DNA of 48,714 nucleotides. It comes from Pseudoduganella aquatica. Lineage in GTDB: Bacteria; Pseudomonadota; Gammaproteobacteria; Burkholderiales; Burkholderiaceae_D. Shown here in pieces: positions 8,210 through 16,178 of the stretch; within the stretch, counting starts at the first letter, position 1, and every line of letters begins with the position of its first letter. The stretch lies in contig NZ_WWCU01000044.1 in NCBI RefSeq assembly GCF_009857595.1, positions 1 through 48,714 on the forward strand, given 5' to 3'. A model generated the notes under the pieces. The model saw nothing but the letters and a program-made list of their open reading frames with translations. It was not told the DNA's origin and ran no database searches. The translations under genes were made by a program, and so were the position numbers.

Positions 8210-8737
8210 GTTACCTCCACTTAATTGCAACGTTGCTTACACATGGCTACCATAGCCCCATGTCGGCCATATTCGGACAGTGCCCGGCGCCAATGCCCGG
8301 TTGCGACGCGTCTAAAAGCGGACTCAGGAGAATGATACATGCTGGAAATTAGTTCGGTGTGCCGACGTGCGGCGAAACAACAAAAAAGACGTGCGCGGAC
8401 TGCGGCGTGGCGCGGGAAAACGACAGAATTTCCTTTTTAATCATAGACTAAGCGGGTAGTGGGAGCGGCGGCGGCATTTTTTGTTGCATTGCGGCTGCAA
8501 GACCGTCATGCTACGAATAAGCTTACCCGTTAGCAACTTTCCTGTAAAGCCCCAAGGCGAGAAAACGTTTTATTGATGCGTAGCAATAGTGTCGGTTTTG
8601 CTGTAAACTCCGGCTCCGCTGCGGCGGGTACAACGCCCTAGCTAAACACCTGCGATTTAAGCTAGGATATGGCATGCGGTTGTGCAACAATCTGCGTATC
8701 GCCAGCGTACCGATAGCGTACCGACCAGACCACTGAA
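8210..8737. promoter_or_regulatory. 528-bp divergent intergenic region between fliE and the fliM-like gene
   Basis: No credible gene is present on either strand. Visible elements are a perfect palindrome GCAACGTTGC (8227-8236), a bulged hairpin or dyad at 8241-8263 (ACAT GGCTA / TAGCC ATGT), and AT-richer sequence around 8360-8460 and 8515-8600, unlike the coding flanks. In Flag-2 systems the sigma54 activator gene lafK lies at this place; it is absent here. I found no convincing sigma54 or sigma28 promoter by eye. The region probably holds both early flagellar promoters. Confidence 0.6.
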
Positions 8738-9631
8738 ATGACCATCACACAACAGACTGCGCAACATCAAGTTCTGGACCCATGCCTGCTGGGCAGGCCT
8801 GTGCACCGGCTGCCGGCGTTCGCCGCCCAGCTCAAGGAAGACCTGGCGCAGGCCATGCGGCTCAACGTCAACCGCCGCTACTGGGGCAGCTTCCAGGTCG
8901 ACAGCGTGGCCTTTGCCCGCCTGGACGGCGAGGAGATCGCGCTGCGCTGGGCCAATTTCTCGGCGCCGGCCGGGCAGATCGCCTTCTCGCTGGAGCGCAA
9001 GGTGCTGCTGGCGGTGCTGAACTACCGCTACGGCCGCGCCAAGAGCAATGCCGCCGCCGACGAGACGGCGGTGAAGGTGACCGCTACCGAGGAGCGCCTG
9101 GCCGTGGTGCTGGGCCTGCAGCTGGCGGGCACGCTGGCGGCGCGCATCGAATCGAACTTGCCGGCCTCCAATCCCGCGGCGGCCGGTGCGGCGGAGCAGG
9201 CCGAGGCCGGCGACCAGGGTTTCAAGCCGGTCGGCGGCGGCCTGCCGTCCAAGGGCGGCTGGGTGATCGCCGTCACGGTCAGCGATCCCGACAGCGCCAG
9301 CCCGGAGCCGCTCACCGGGCGCTTCCTGTTCGCGCTCGACAAGAATCTGATGGCCAGCGTGCTGCGCGGCCTGCAGCCCGAGCGCGACACCGCGCGCCGC
9401 GCCGCGCGCAACCAGGCGCCGCTGGGCGCGCGCCTGCAGGTGGGCCTGCAGGGCCGCCTGGTCAGCAAGGAAATGGAACTGGGCAACCTGTTCGACTTGC
9501 GCATCGGCGACGTGATCCCGATCAGCATGCACCGCGCCGAAGTGCTGCTGGACGATTCGCGCCTGTTCACGGCCGCTGTGAGCGAGCACAAGGGCAAGCT
9601 CTGTTTAACCTCTTTTGAAGACGTCGACTAA
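8738..9631 (+). CDS. fliM: FliM-like flagellar motor switch protein lacking the CheY-binding N-terminus
   Basis: The 297-residue product ends in a SpoA (surface presentation of antigens) domain, roughly residues 225-295 (LGARLQVGLQGRLVSKEMELGNLFDLRIGDVIPISM). The preceding 200 residues are divergent. The usual FliM opening (LSQDEIDALL-type CheY-P-binding peptide) is absent; the protein starts directly with a segment resembling the middle domain (FAAQLKEDLAQAMRLNVNRRYWG). The gene lies directly before fliN, as fliM does, and it corresponds to LfiM of lateral systems. FliM forms the C ring with FliN and FliG. Lack of the CheY peptide suggests a motor that is not switched in the standard way. 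Confidence 0.8.
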   Translation: MTITQQTAQHQVLDPCLLGRPVHRLPAFAAQLKEDLAQAMRLNVNRRYWGSFQVDSVAFARLDGEEIALRWANFSAPAGQIAFSLERKVLLAVLNYRYGRAKSNAAADETAVKVTATEERLAVVLGLQLAGTLAARIESNLPASNPAAAGAAEQAEAGDQGFKPVGGGLPSKGGWVIAVTVSDPDSASPEPLTGRFLFALDKNLMASVLRGLQPERDTARRAARNQAPLGARLQVGLQGRLVSKEMELGNLFDLRIGDVIPISMHRAEVLLDDSRLFTAAVSEHKGKLCLTSFEDVD

Positions 9632-9635
9632 CTCC

Positions 9636-10019
9636 ATGATGAACATCAACGCAAACAGCACCAGCGATGCGCTGCTCGAAGACCTGTCGGAAGAAATGAT
9701 TATCGACCAGGTCAGCAACGATCTGGCCGACGTGGCCCAGCCCCGCAGCGGCGGCGGCCGCCGCGACCTGCCGCAGATGATGCGCAAGATCCCCGTCACG
9801 CTGACGCTGGAGGTGGGCTCGGCCCGCATTTCGCTGCAGGACCTGATGGCGATCGGCCCGGACAGCGTGGTGGAACTGGACGTGCTGGCCGGCGAGCCGC
9901 TGGTCATCAAGGTCAACGGCACCGCCATCGGCCGCGCCGAAGTGGTGGTGGCGGGCGAAAACTATGGTTTGAAGGTAATCGACCTGGACGGCCTGAATCT
10001 CGACATGATGGCGCCATGA
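9636..10019 (+). CDS. fliN: Flagellar motor switch protein FliN
   Basis: This 127-residue protein has a variable N-terminus and a C-terminal SpoA domain (IPVTLTLEVGSARISLQDLMAIGPDSVVELDVLAGEPLVIKVNG), the standard FliN layout. It builds the base of the C ring and binds FliH. Two ATGs (9636, 9639) follow the fliM stop by 4 nt and have only a weak GAAG upstream, so coupling to fliM translation is likely. The next gene, fliP, starts at its very end (ATGA-type overlap at 10016). No fliO lies between fliN and fliP. Confidence 0.94.
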   Translation: MMNINANSTSDALLEDLSEEMIIDQVSNDLADVAQPRSGGGRRDLPQMMRKIPVTLTLEVGSARISLQDLMAIGPDSVVELDVLAGEPLVIKVNGTAIGRAEVVVAGENYGLKVIDLDGLNLDMMAP

Positions 10020-10768
10020 CGCTGGCTGCGCGCCGCGCCTGCGCTGCGGCAGGTGCGCTTGCCGCCTGCGTGCTGGCGAGCGCCCCCGCGCACGCGGTCG
10101 ACCTGCTGGCCAATGTGGTGCCGGGGGCGAACACGGAACTGACGGTCAAGACCCAGATCCTGATCATCATGACCTTGCTGGGCTTGCTGCCCATCCTGGT
10201 CATGATGATGACCAGCTTCACCCGCTTCGTGATCGTGCTGTCGCTGCTGCGCCAGGCCCTGGGCCTGCAGCAGGGCTTGCCCAACCGCGTGGTGACGGGC
10301 GTGGCCCTGATCCTGACCTTGCTGGTGATGCGCCCGATCGGCGACCAGGTGTGGAAGGACGCCTTCGTGCCCTACGACCAGGACAAGATCGGCCTGCAGG
10401 AGGCGCTGAAGATCGCCGAGCAGCCGATTTCGCGTTTCATGCTGGCCCAGACCAGCAAGGCCGCGCTCAAGCAGATCGCCCACCTGGCGGGCGAGGACAA
10501 TGTGGCCAAGCCGGCCGACCACGCCTTTACCGTCAAGCTGGCCGCCTTTGTGCTGTCGGAGCTGAAGACCGCCTTCCAGATCGGCTGCCTGCTGTTCATC
10601 CCTTTCCTCATCATCGACCTGGTGGTGTCCTCGGTGTTGATGGCCATGGGTATGATGATGCTGTCGCCGCTGGTCATTTCACTGCCGTTCAAGCTGCTGC
10701 TGTTCGTGCTGGTGGACGGCTGGACCCTGACCGTCAACACGCTCGTCACGAGCATCCAGGCCTATTAG
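10016..10768 (+). CDS. fliP: Flagellar export gate protein FliP
   Basis: This 250-residue protein begins with a cleavable signal peptide (CAAAGALAACVLASAPAHA). It continues with the signature FliP segments ILIIMTLLGLLPILVMMMTSFTRFVIVLSLLRQALG and a C-terminal pair of membrane helices. FliP forms the core pentamer of the FliP-FliQ-FliR export channel. In primary systems FliO assists FliP assembly. None is encoded here, as in Flag-2 lateral clusters. The start overlaps the fliN stop by 4 nt. Confidence 0.97.
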   Translation: MTLAARRACAAAGALAACVLASAPAHAVDLLANVVPGANTELTVKTQILIIMTLLGLLPILVMMMTSFTRFVIVLSLLRQALGLQQGLPNRVVTGVALILTLLVMRPIGDQVWKDAFVPYDQDKIGLQEALKIAEQPISRFMLAQTSKAALKQIAHLAGEDNVAKPADHAFTVKLAAFVLSELKTAFQIGCLLFIPFLIIDLVVSSVLMAMGMMMLSPLVISLPFKLLLFVLVDGWTLTVNTLVTSIQAY

Positions 10769-10784
10769 CGATGGGGGCCGACCT

Positions 10785-11057
10785 ATGCTGACCCCCGATA
10801 TCGCGGTCGACCTGGTGGTCGAGGCGCTGCACGTCGTGATGGTGCTGGTGCTGGTGCTGGTGGTGCCGGGCCTGATCATGGGCCTGCTGGTGGCGCTGGT
10901 GCAGGCCGCCACCCAGATCAATGAACAAACCCTGAGCTTCCTGCCGCGCCTGATGGTCACGCTGCTGGCGCTGATACTGGCCGGGCGCTGGATGGCCGGC
11001 TACCTGATGGACTATTGCGTGTCCATCTTCACCCGCGCCGCCACACTGGTAGGGTAG
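10785..11057 (+). CDS. fliQ: Flagellar export gate protein FliQ
   Basis: This 90-residue protein has two long hydrophobic hairpin segments (VVMVLVLVLVVPGLIMGLLVALVQAATQINEQTLSFLPRL), typical for FliQ. Four FliQ copies wrap the FliP5-FliR1 core. The gene follows fliP by 16 nt and precedes fliR by 12 nt. Confidence 0.95.
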   Translation: MLTPDIAVDLVVEALHVVMVLVLVLVVPGLIMGLLVALVQAATQINEQTLSFLPRLMVTLLALILAGRWMAGYLMDYCVSIFTRAATLVG

Positions 11058-11069
11058 GGCGGAGCGGCC

Positions 11070-11849
11070 ATGGAATCCCTACTGGCCCAGTTGCTGCCGC
11101 TGCTCAATGCCTGGTGGTGGCCTTTCGTGCGCGTGCTGGCCATGCTGAGCGCGGCGCCGGTGCTGGGCGACGCCATGGTGCCGGTGACGGTGCGCGTGCT
11201 GACCGCGCTGGTGCTGTCCATCCTGATGCTGCCGCTGACCGGCAACGCGCTGGCGATCGACCCCATTTCAGTCCAGGGCGTGGCGGCCACGCTGGAGCAG
11301 GCCGTGATCGGCGGGGTGCTGGGCCTGGCCTTCCATTTCAGCGTGTCGGTGATGATGGTGCTGGGCTACCTGGTGTCGAGCCAGATCGGTTTCTCCATGG
11401 CGGTGATGAACGACCCCGTCAACGGCCAGTCCTCGGACGTGGTGTCGGCGCTGCTGTCCATGCTGGTGATTATTGTGTTTTTCGCCATCGACGGCCACCT
11501 CGTCATCGCCGGCGTGATCGGCGGCAGCTTCCAGGCCTGGCCGCTGGGCGGCGGCTACAGCCCGCTGCTGCTGCAGACTGTGGCCTGGAACGTGGCCTGG
11601 ATCTTCGCCGCCGCCATGCTGCTGGCCGTGCCCATCGTCTTCTCCACCATGGTGGTGCAGGTCGGCTTCGGCTTCCTGAACCGGGTGGCGCCCTCGCTGA
11701 ACCTGTTCGCGCTGGGCTTTTCTGTGATCACCATTTTCGGCCTGCTGATGCTGGGCCAGGTGGTGCGCTTCATCCCCGAGCACTATGTCCGCATGACCGG
11801 GCGGGTGCTGGAAATGATACGGCAGCAGATGCAGGTGGCCCATGGCTGA
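11070..11849 (+). CDS. fliR: Flagellar export gate protein FliR
   Basis: This 259-residue integral membrane protein carries the FliR features: an N-terminal helix LLNAWWWPFVRVLAMLSAAPVLGD, the GVLGLAFHFSVSVMMVLGYLVSSQIGFSM segment, and the C-terminal FGLLMLGQVVRFIPEHYVR. FliR is the single-copy member of the export channel. Its 3' end overlaps flhB by 8 nt. Confidence 0.96.
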   Translation: MESLLAQLLPLLNAWWWPFVRVLAMLSAAPVLGDAMVPVTVRVLTALVLSILMLPLTGNALAIDPISVQGVAATLEQAVIGGVLGLAFHFSVSVMMVLGYLVSSQIGFSMAVMNDPVNGQSSDVVSALLSMLVIIVFFAIDGHLVIAGVIGGSFQAWPLGGGYSPLLLQTVAWNVAWIFAAAMLLAVPIVFSTMVVQVGFGFLNRVAPSLNLFALGFSVITIFGLLMLGQVVRFIPEHYVRMTGRVLEMIRQQMQVAHG

Positions 11850-12978
11850 GAACAGCACCGGCGACAAGTCAGAAAAGGCTTCACAGCAGAAGCTGAAGAA
11901 GTCCCGCGAGGAGGGGCAGGTGGTGCGCTCGCGCGACCTGGCCACCGCGCTCGGCATCCTGGTCACGCTCAAGCTCTTCATCTGGCTGCTGCCGTCCTAC
12001 CTGAGCGATTTCCGCGAGCTGTTCCACCTCAGTTTCGCCGAGTTCGACAGCCAGGGTTCGCTGGACAACACCCTGTCCATCGTCTTCAGCTCGTCGATGG
12101 CGCTGCTGATCAAGATGCTGCTGCCGCTGTTCGTGGTGCCGCTGGCCATCGTGCTGGGCGGCCTGTTCCCGGGCGGCTGGGTGTTTTCCAGCAAACACTG
12201 GGAGCCCAAGCTGGAGCGCTTCAACCCGGTGGCCAACCTGGGCCGGCTGTTCGGCGGCAAGCACGCCTTCGAGTTCGCCCTGTCGCTGGCCAAGTCCGGC
12301 GTGCTGATCTGGGTGCTGGTGCACGTGGGCAGCACCAGCGTGCAGGACTACACGCGGCTGCAGGGCATGCCGCTCAACGAGGCGCTGCTGAGCGGCTCGG
12401 CGCTGATGCTGGACGGCCTGATGGCGCTGGTGTCGGTGTTCATCCTGTTCGCCCTGGTCGACGTGCCGGCCCAGGCTTTCTTCTACGCCAAGAACCAGCG
12501 CATGAGCAAGCAGGACCTGAAGGAAGAATACAAAAGCAGCGAGGGCCGGCCGGAAGTGCGCCAGCGCGTGCGCCAGCTGCAGCGCGCGCTGGCCCAGCGC
12601 GCCGCGCGCAAGACCGTGCCGAACGCCGACGTGGTGATCGTCAACCCCGAGCACTACGCGGTGGCGCTCAAGTACGACGAGCAGCGCGCCGAAGCGCCTT
12701 ATGTGCTGGCCAAGGGCGTGGACGAGATGGCGCTGTATATCCGCCAGATCGCGCAGGAACACCAGATCGAGGTGCTGCCCCTGCCGCCGCTGGCGCGCGC
12801 CATTTACAATACCAGCCAGGTCAACCAGCAGATCCCGGTGCAGCTCTACCAGGCCGTATCGCAGGTGCTGAACTATGTGCTGCAGCTGAAAGCTTTCCGC
12901 GCCGGGCGCCGCAATGCCGAGCCCGGCCTGCCGACCGATGTCGCCGTGCCATCTTCCATGAGTGAGGTAATACCGTAA
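11842..12978 (+). CDS. flhB: Flagellar export switch protein FlhB with NPEH autocleavage motif
   Basis: This 378-residue protein has the charged N-terminus (EKASQQKLKKSREEGQVVRSRDL), four membrane segments and a cytosolic domain. The domain begins with the linker QDLKEEYKSSEGRPEVRQR. FlhB cleaves itself at Asn-Pro in an NPTH loop, and this allows the switch from hook to filament export. Here the loop reads NPEH (residues 268-271, codons 12643-12654); Thr is replaced by Glu. The cleavage dyad Asn-Pro and the following His are kept. The C-terminal domain otherwise looks complete. The stop codon overlaps the flhA ATG by one base. Confidence 0.96.
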   Translation: MAENSTGDKSEKASQQKLKKSREEGQVVRSRDLATALGILVTLKLFIWLLPSYLSDFRELFHLSFAEFDSQGSLDNTLSIVFSSSMALLIKMLLPLFVVPLAIVLGGLFPGGWVFSSKHWEPKLERFNPVANLGRLFGGKHAFEFALSLAKSGVLIWVLVHVGSTSVQDYTRLQGMPLNEALLSGSALMLDGLMALVSVFILFALVDVPAQAFFYAKNQRMSKQDLKEEYKSSEGRPEVRQRVRQLQRALAQRAARKTVPNADVVIVNPEHYAVALKYDEQRAEAPYVLAKGVDEMALYIRQIAQEHQIEVLPLPPLARAIYNTSQVNQQIPVQLYQAVSQVLNYVLQLKAFRAGRRNAEPGLPTDVAVPSSMSEVIP

Positions 12979-15065
12979 TGAATTTCCTGAACCGTATCGT
13001 CGCAGAACTGCGCCGCCACAAGTTCGCCACTCCGCTGTTCGTGATGGCCATCCTCGGGATGATCATCCTGCCGCTGCCGCCGGTGCTGCTGGACGTGCTG
13101 TTCACGTTCAACATCGTGCTGGCGCTGATCGTGATCCTGGTCAGCGTGTCGGCCAAGCGGCCGCTGGACTTCTCGGTGTTCCCGACGGTGATCCTGGCCA
13201 CCACCCTGATGCGGCTGACGCTGAACGTGGCGTCGACCCGGGTGGTGCTGCTCAAGGGCCATGAAGGCACGGGCGCGGCCGGCCGGGTGATCGAGGCCTT
13301 CGGCAATGTGGTTATCGGCGGCAATTTCGTGGTCGGCCTGGTGGTGTTCGTGATCCTGATGATCATCAACTTCATCGTGGTGACCAAGGGCGCCGAGCGG
13401 ATCTCCGAGGTGTCGGCGCGCTTCACGCTGGACGCCTTGCCGGGCAAGCAGATGGCGATCGACGCCGACCTGAACGCCGGCCTGATCAACCAGGAAAAAG
13501 CCCAGGCGCGCCGCCGCGACGTGGCCATGGAGGCCGACTTCTACGGCGCCATGGACGGCGCCTCCAAGTTCGTGCGCGGCGACGCGGTGGCCTCCATCCT
13601 GATCCTGATCATCAATATGGTCGGCGGCGTGGCCATCGGCTCGCTGATGCAGAACATGTCCTTCGGCGACGCCTTCCGCCAGTACGCGCTGCTGACCATC
13701 GGCGACGGCCTGGTGGCGCAGATCCCGGCGCTGCTGCTGTCGGCCGCCTCGGCCATCCTGGTCACCCGCATCAGCGATTCGGGCGACTTCGAAGACACCG
13801 TCAAGCAGCAGCTGCTGACGTCGCCAAGCGTGATCGGCGGCGCGGCCGGCTTGATGGCCATCCTGGCCGTGGTGCCGGGCATGCCGTGGCTGATGTTCAT
13901 GACCTTCGCGGCGGTGCTGGGCTATGTATCCTGGCGCCTGAGCAAGCGCGTGTCCGCACCGGACACCAGCGCGCTGCAGGCCATCGAGGCCGCGCTGCGC
14001 GAAGAGAAGGTGCCCGAGCTGGAATGGCAGAACCTGCCGGCGGTGCAGCCGCTGCAGCTGACCCTGGGCTACAAGCTGGTGAGCCTGATAGACAAGGCGC
14101 ACGGCGAACCGCTGACCAAGCGCGTGCGCGGCGTGCGGCAAAGCCTGTCCGAATCGATGGGCATGGTGCTGCCGCCGGTGGCGGTGCGCGACGACCTGGG
14201 CCTGAAACCCTCGCAGTACGCGGTGGTGCTCAGCGGCAGCGTGGTGGCGCAGGCCGAAGTGTTCCCTGACCGGCTGATGGCGATTCCTTCGCCCACCGTG
14301 TACGGCAAGCTGGACGGCATCCCGGGCGTGGAGCCGGCCTACGGCATGCCGGTGATCTGGATCGAGAGCAGCGAGAAGGCCAATGCGCTGGGCTTGGGCT
14401 ACCAGGTGGTGGAGGCGCCGAGCGCCATCGCCACCCATGTGTCCAAGCTGATACGCGAATACCTGCCCGAGCTGTTCCGCCACGAGGACGTGCCCGCCAT
14501 CCTGGAGCGGCTGACGGCGCTCTCGCCCAAGCTGGCCGCTTCGCTGGACAAGGCGCTCACGCACACCCAGCTGCTGCGCGTGTTCCGCGTGCTGCTGGCT
14601 GAAAATGTGTCGCTGAAGGACATCGTGCCGATCGCCACCACCTTGCTCGACAGCTCGGAAACCACCAAGGACCCCATCCTGCTGGCGGCCGAGGTGCGCT
14701 GCGCGCTGCGGCGCCAGATCGTCACCGGCCTGTTCGGGCAGAAGTCGGAGATGCTGGCTTTCAACCTGGGCGGCGAGCTGGAAAATATGCTGCTGGGTTC
14801 CCTGAACCAGGCGCGCCAGAGCGGCAAGGTGGTGCTGGACAACTACCCGATCGACCCGCATCTGCTGGCCCAGCTGCAGGTCAATATGCCGGTGGCGCGC
14901 GAGCAGATGAAGCAGCAGGCCACGCCGCCGCTGCTGCTGGTGCTGCCGCAGATCCGTCCGCTGCTGGCGCGCTACGCCCGCCTGTTCGCGCCCGGCCTGA
15001 GTGTGCTGTCCTACAATGAAGTGCCGGAAAACCGCGAAGTGAGCATTATCGGCACGGTGGGCTAA
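12978..15065 (+). CDS. flhA: Flagellar export gate protein FlhA
   Basis: This 695-residue protein has seven to eight N-terminal membrane helices in about the first 320 residues. It carries the FHIPEP-family signature around residues 130-180 (GNFVVGLVVFVILMIINFIVVTKGAERI, then RFTLDALPGKQMAIDADLNAG). The large cytosolic domain forms the nonameric docking ring for chaperone-substrate complexes. It ends with SVLSYNEVPENREVSIIGTVG, as FlhA proteins do. It is the last gene of the M-N-P-Q-R-B-A string. Confidence 0.97.
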   Translation: MNFLNRIVAELRRHKFATPLFVMAILGMIILPLPPVLLDVLFTFNIVLALIVILVSVSAKRPLDFSVFPTVILATTLMRLTLNVASTRVVLLKGHEGTGAAGRVIEAFGNVVIGGNFVVGLVVFVILMIINFIVVTKGAERISEVSARFTLDALPGKQMAIDADLNAGLINQEKAQARRRDVAMEADFYGAMDGASKFVRGDAVASILILIINMVGGVAIGSLMQNMSFGDAFRQYALLTIGDGLVAQIPALLLSAASAILVTRISDSGDFEDTVKQQLLTSPSVIGGAAGLMAILAVVPGMPWLMFMTFAAVLGYVSWRLSKRVSAPDTSALQAIEAALREEKVPELEWQNLPAVQPLQLTLGYKLVSLIDKAHGEPLTKRVRGVRQSLSESMGMVLPPVAVRDDLGLKPSQYAVVLSGSVVAQAEVFPDRLMAIPSPTVYGKLDGIPGVEPAYGMPVIWIESSEKANALGLGYQVVEAPSAIATHVSKLIREYLPELFRHEDVPAILERLTALSPKLAASLDKALTHTQLLRVFRVLLAENVSLKDIVPIATTLLDSSETTKDPILLAAEVRCALRRQIVTGLFGQKSEMLAFNLGGELENMLLGSLNQARQSGKVVLDNYPIDPHLLAQLQVNMPVAREQMKQQATPPLLLVLPQIRPLLARYARLFAPGLSVLSYNEVPENREVSIIGTVG

Positions 15066-15142
15066 GCGCCTGCCTTTGCGCGCGCGCAAACCTTGCGTGC
15101 ATGGGGCCGCGTCCGCCGCGCCGCCCGCATTACACTGCGCTC

Positions 15143-16162
15143 ATGAGAGCGGACCACGACACCGGCTACAAACAGCTGTTCGCGCATCCGGAGCTTGTGC
15201 GGGAACTGCTGGCCTTGGTGTTGCCCGGCCTATTGCTTCAGCCGCCGGCAGACTGCCAACGCATCAGCGCAAGCTATACCACGGACGCCGGCCGTCAGCG
15301 GCATGGCGACATGGTCTGGCGCGTTCACTTGGAGCCGGGTGCCCGGGTGCTCTACGTCTTGCTCGAATTCCAATCCACGCCGGATCGCTGGATGGCGCTG
15401 CGCATGCATGTGTATGCCGGCTTGCTCTGCCAAGAGTTGCTCAAGCAAAGCGCGTCGCTGCGGCATGGCTTGCTGCCGGCAATACTGCCATTGGTGCTCT
15501 ATAGCGGGGAGGAGCACTGGCCCGGCAGCGTAGAGTTGGCCGATATGTTTGAGACGCCGCCGCCTGGCCTGGAGGAGGTACAGCTTGCGCAGCGCTATCT
15601 CTTGATCGATCAGTCATTTTGGGCGCGACATGCTGGCGCTGACGGCAGCGTGGTGGCGGCCTTGTTCGCCCTTGAGTGCGGCAGAAACCTTGGGCCTGTG
15701 CTGGCGTGTATTGCACATTGGCTTGAGGAGCAGGGGAACCAATCATTGCGCCGCACGGTCTCACGCTGGATAGTGCTTACATTGCGCGGCAGATTTGCTC
15801 ATTTGAAAGTACCGCTGCGCTACACGCCGGAGGAGGTGCAAATTATGCATGACCAGAGATTCGGAACATTTGAAGAAATGTGGGAATATGATGCCATCCA
15901 GAAGGGCATTCAGATAGGCATTAAGCAGGGAATAGAGCAGGGAATAGAGCAGGGAATAGAGCAGGGAATAGAGCAGGGCCAGCGCGCCGGCTTGAGGCTG
16001 GCGGTGCTCTCTATGCTCAGACGCGGCGGAGACGCCGTGCCGGAGGCCGTGCTGGCAAAGGTTGAAGATGGCAACGCCGCCCAGTTGCAGGGCTGGATGG
16101 ACCTGTTGCTTGACGGGGCGGCGGCCGCCAGCGTTTTCGGCTCGCCGGACAAGCAACGCTAG
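15143..16162 (+). CDS. Rpn-family recombination-promoting nuclease / putative transposase
   Basis: This 339-residue protein belongs to the PD-(D/E)XK Rpn family (PDDEXK_2/transposase_31). The visible motifs are YKQLFAHPELVRELL near the start, a motif Asp in GDMVWRV (about residue 60), and VLYVLLEFQSTPDRWMALRMHVYAG carrying the E-x-Q catalytic pair. The C-terminal linker contains four exact copies of a 12-bp repeat (GIEQ units), followed by a short helical tail. E. coli Rpn proteins are DNA endonucleases that raise recombination. Base use is less GC-rich than in the flagellar genes on both sides. This and its lack of flagellar function suggest insertion into the locus. The start ATG at 15143 is chosen because family similarity begins there. 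Confidence 0.85.
   Translation: MRADHDTGYKQLFAHPELVRELLALVLPGLLLQPPADCQRISASYTTDAGRQRHGDMVWRVHLEPGARVLYVLLEFQSTPDRWMALRMHVYAGLLCQELLKQSASLRHGLLPAILPLVLYSGEEHWPGSVELADMFETPPPGLEEVQLAQRYLLIDQSFWARHAGADGSVVAALFALECGRNLGPVLACIAHWLEEQGNQSLRRTVSRWIVLTLRGRFAHLKVPLRYTPEEVQIMHDQRFGTFEEMWEYDAIQKGIQIGIKQGIEQGIEQGIEQGIEQGQRAGLRLAVLSMLRRGGDAVPEAVLAKVEDGNAAQLQGWMDLLLDGAAAASVFGSPDKQR
15929..15976 (+). repeat. In-frame tandem repeat, 4 x 12 bp (GGAATAGAGCAG)
   Basis: Four perfect head-to-tail copies of GGAATAGAGCAG encode GIEQ four times inside the Rpn-like protein. A degenerate unit (GGCATTAAGCAG, Gly-Ile-Lys-Gln) lies directly before them. Because the unit is 12 bp, copy-number change would not shift the frame. 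Confidence 0.95.
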
Positions 16163-16178
16163 CTGCGGTCCCGGTGCC

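Noticed and set aside
8676..8693. TGGCATGCGGTTGTGCA, resembling a sigma54 promoter before the fliM-like gene
   Set aside because: The GG and GC elements are 11 nt apart instead of the required 10, and the -12 block does not match TTGC well.
15929..15976. Short regular repeats as a possible CRISPR array
   Set aside because: The units are 12 bp, directly adjacent without spacers and in frame inside a protein gene.
15143..16162. The Rpn-like gene as part of an insertion sequence
   Set aside because: No terminal inverted repeats or target duplications were found around it; the family name 'putative transposase' is historical.
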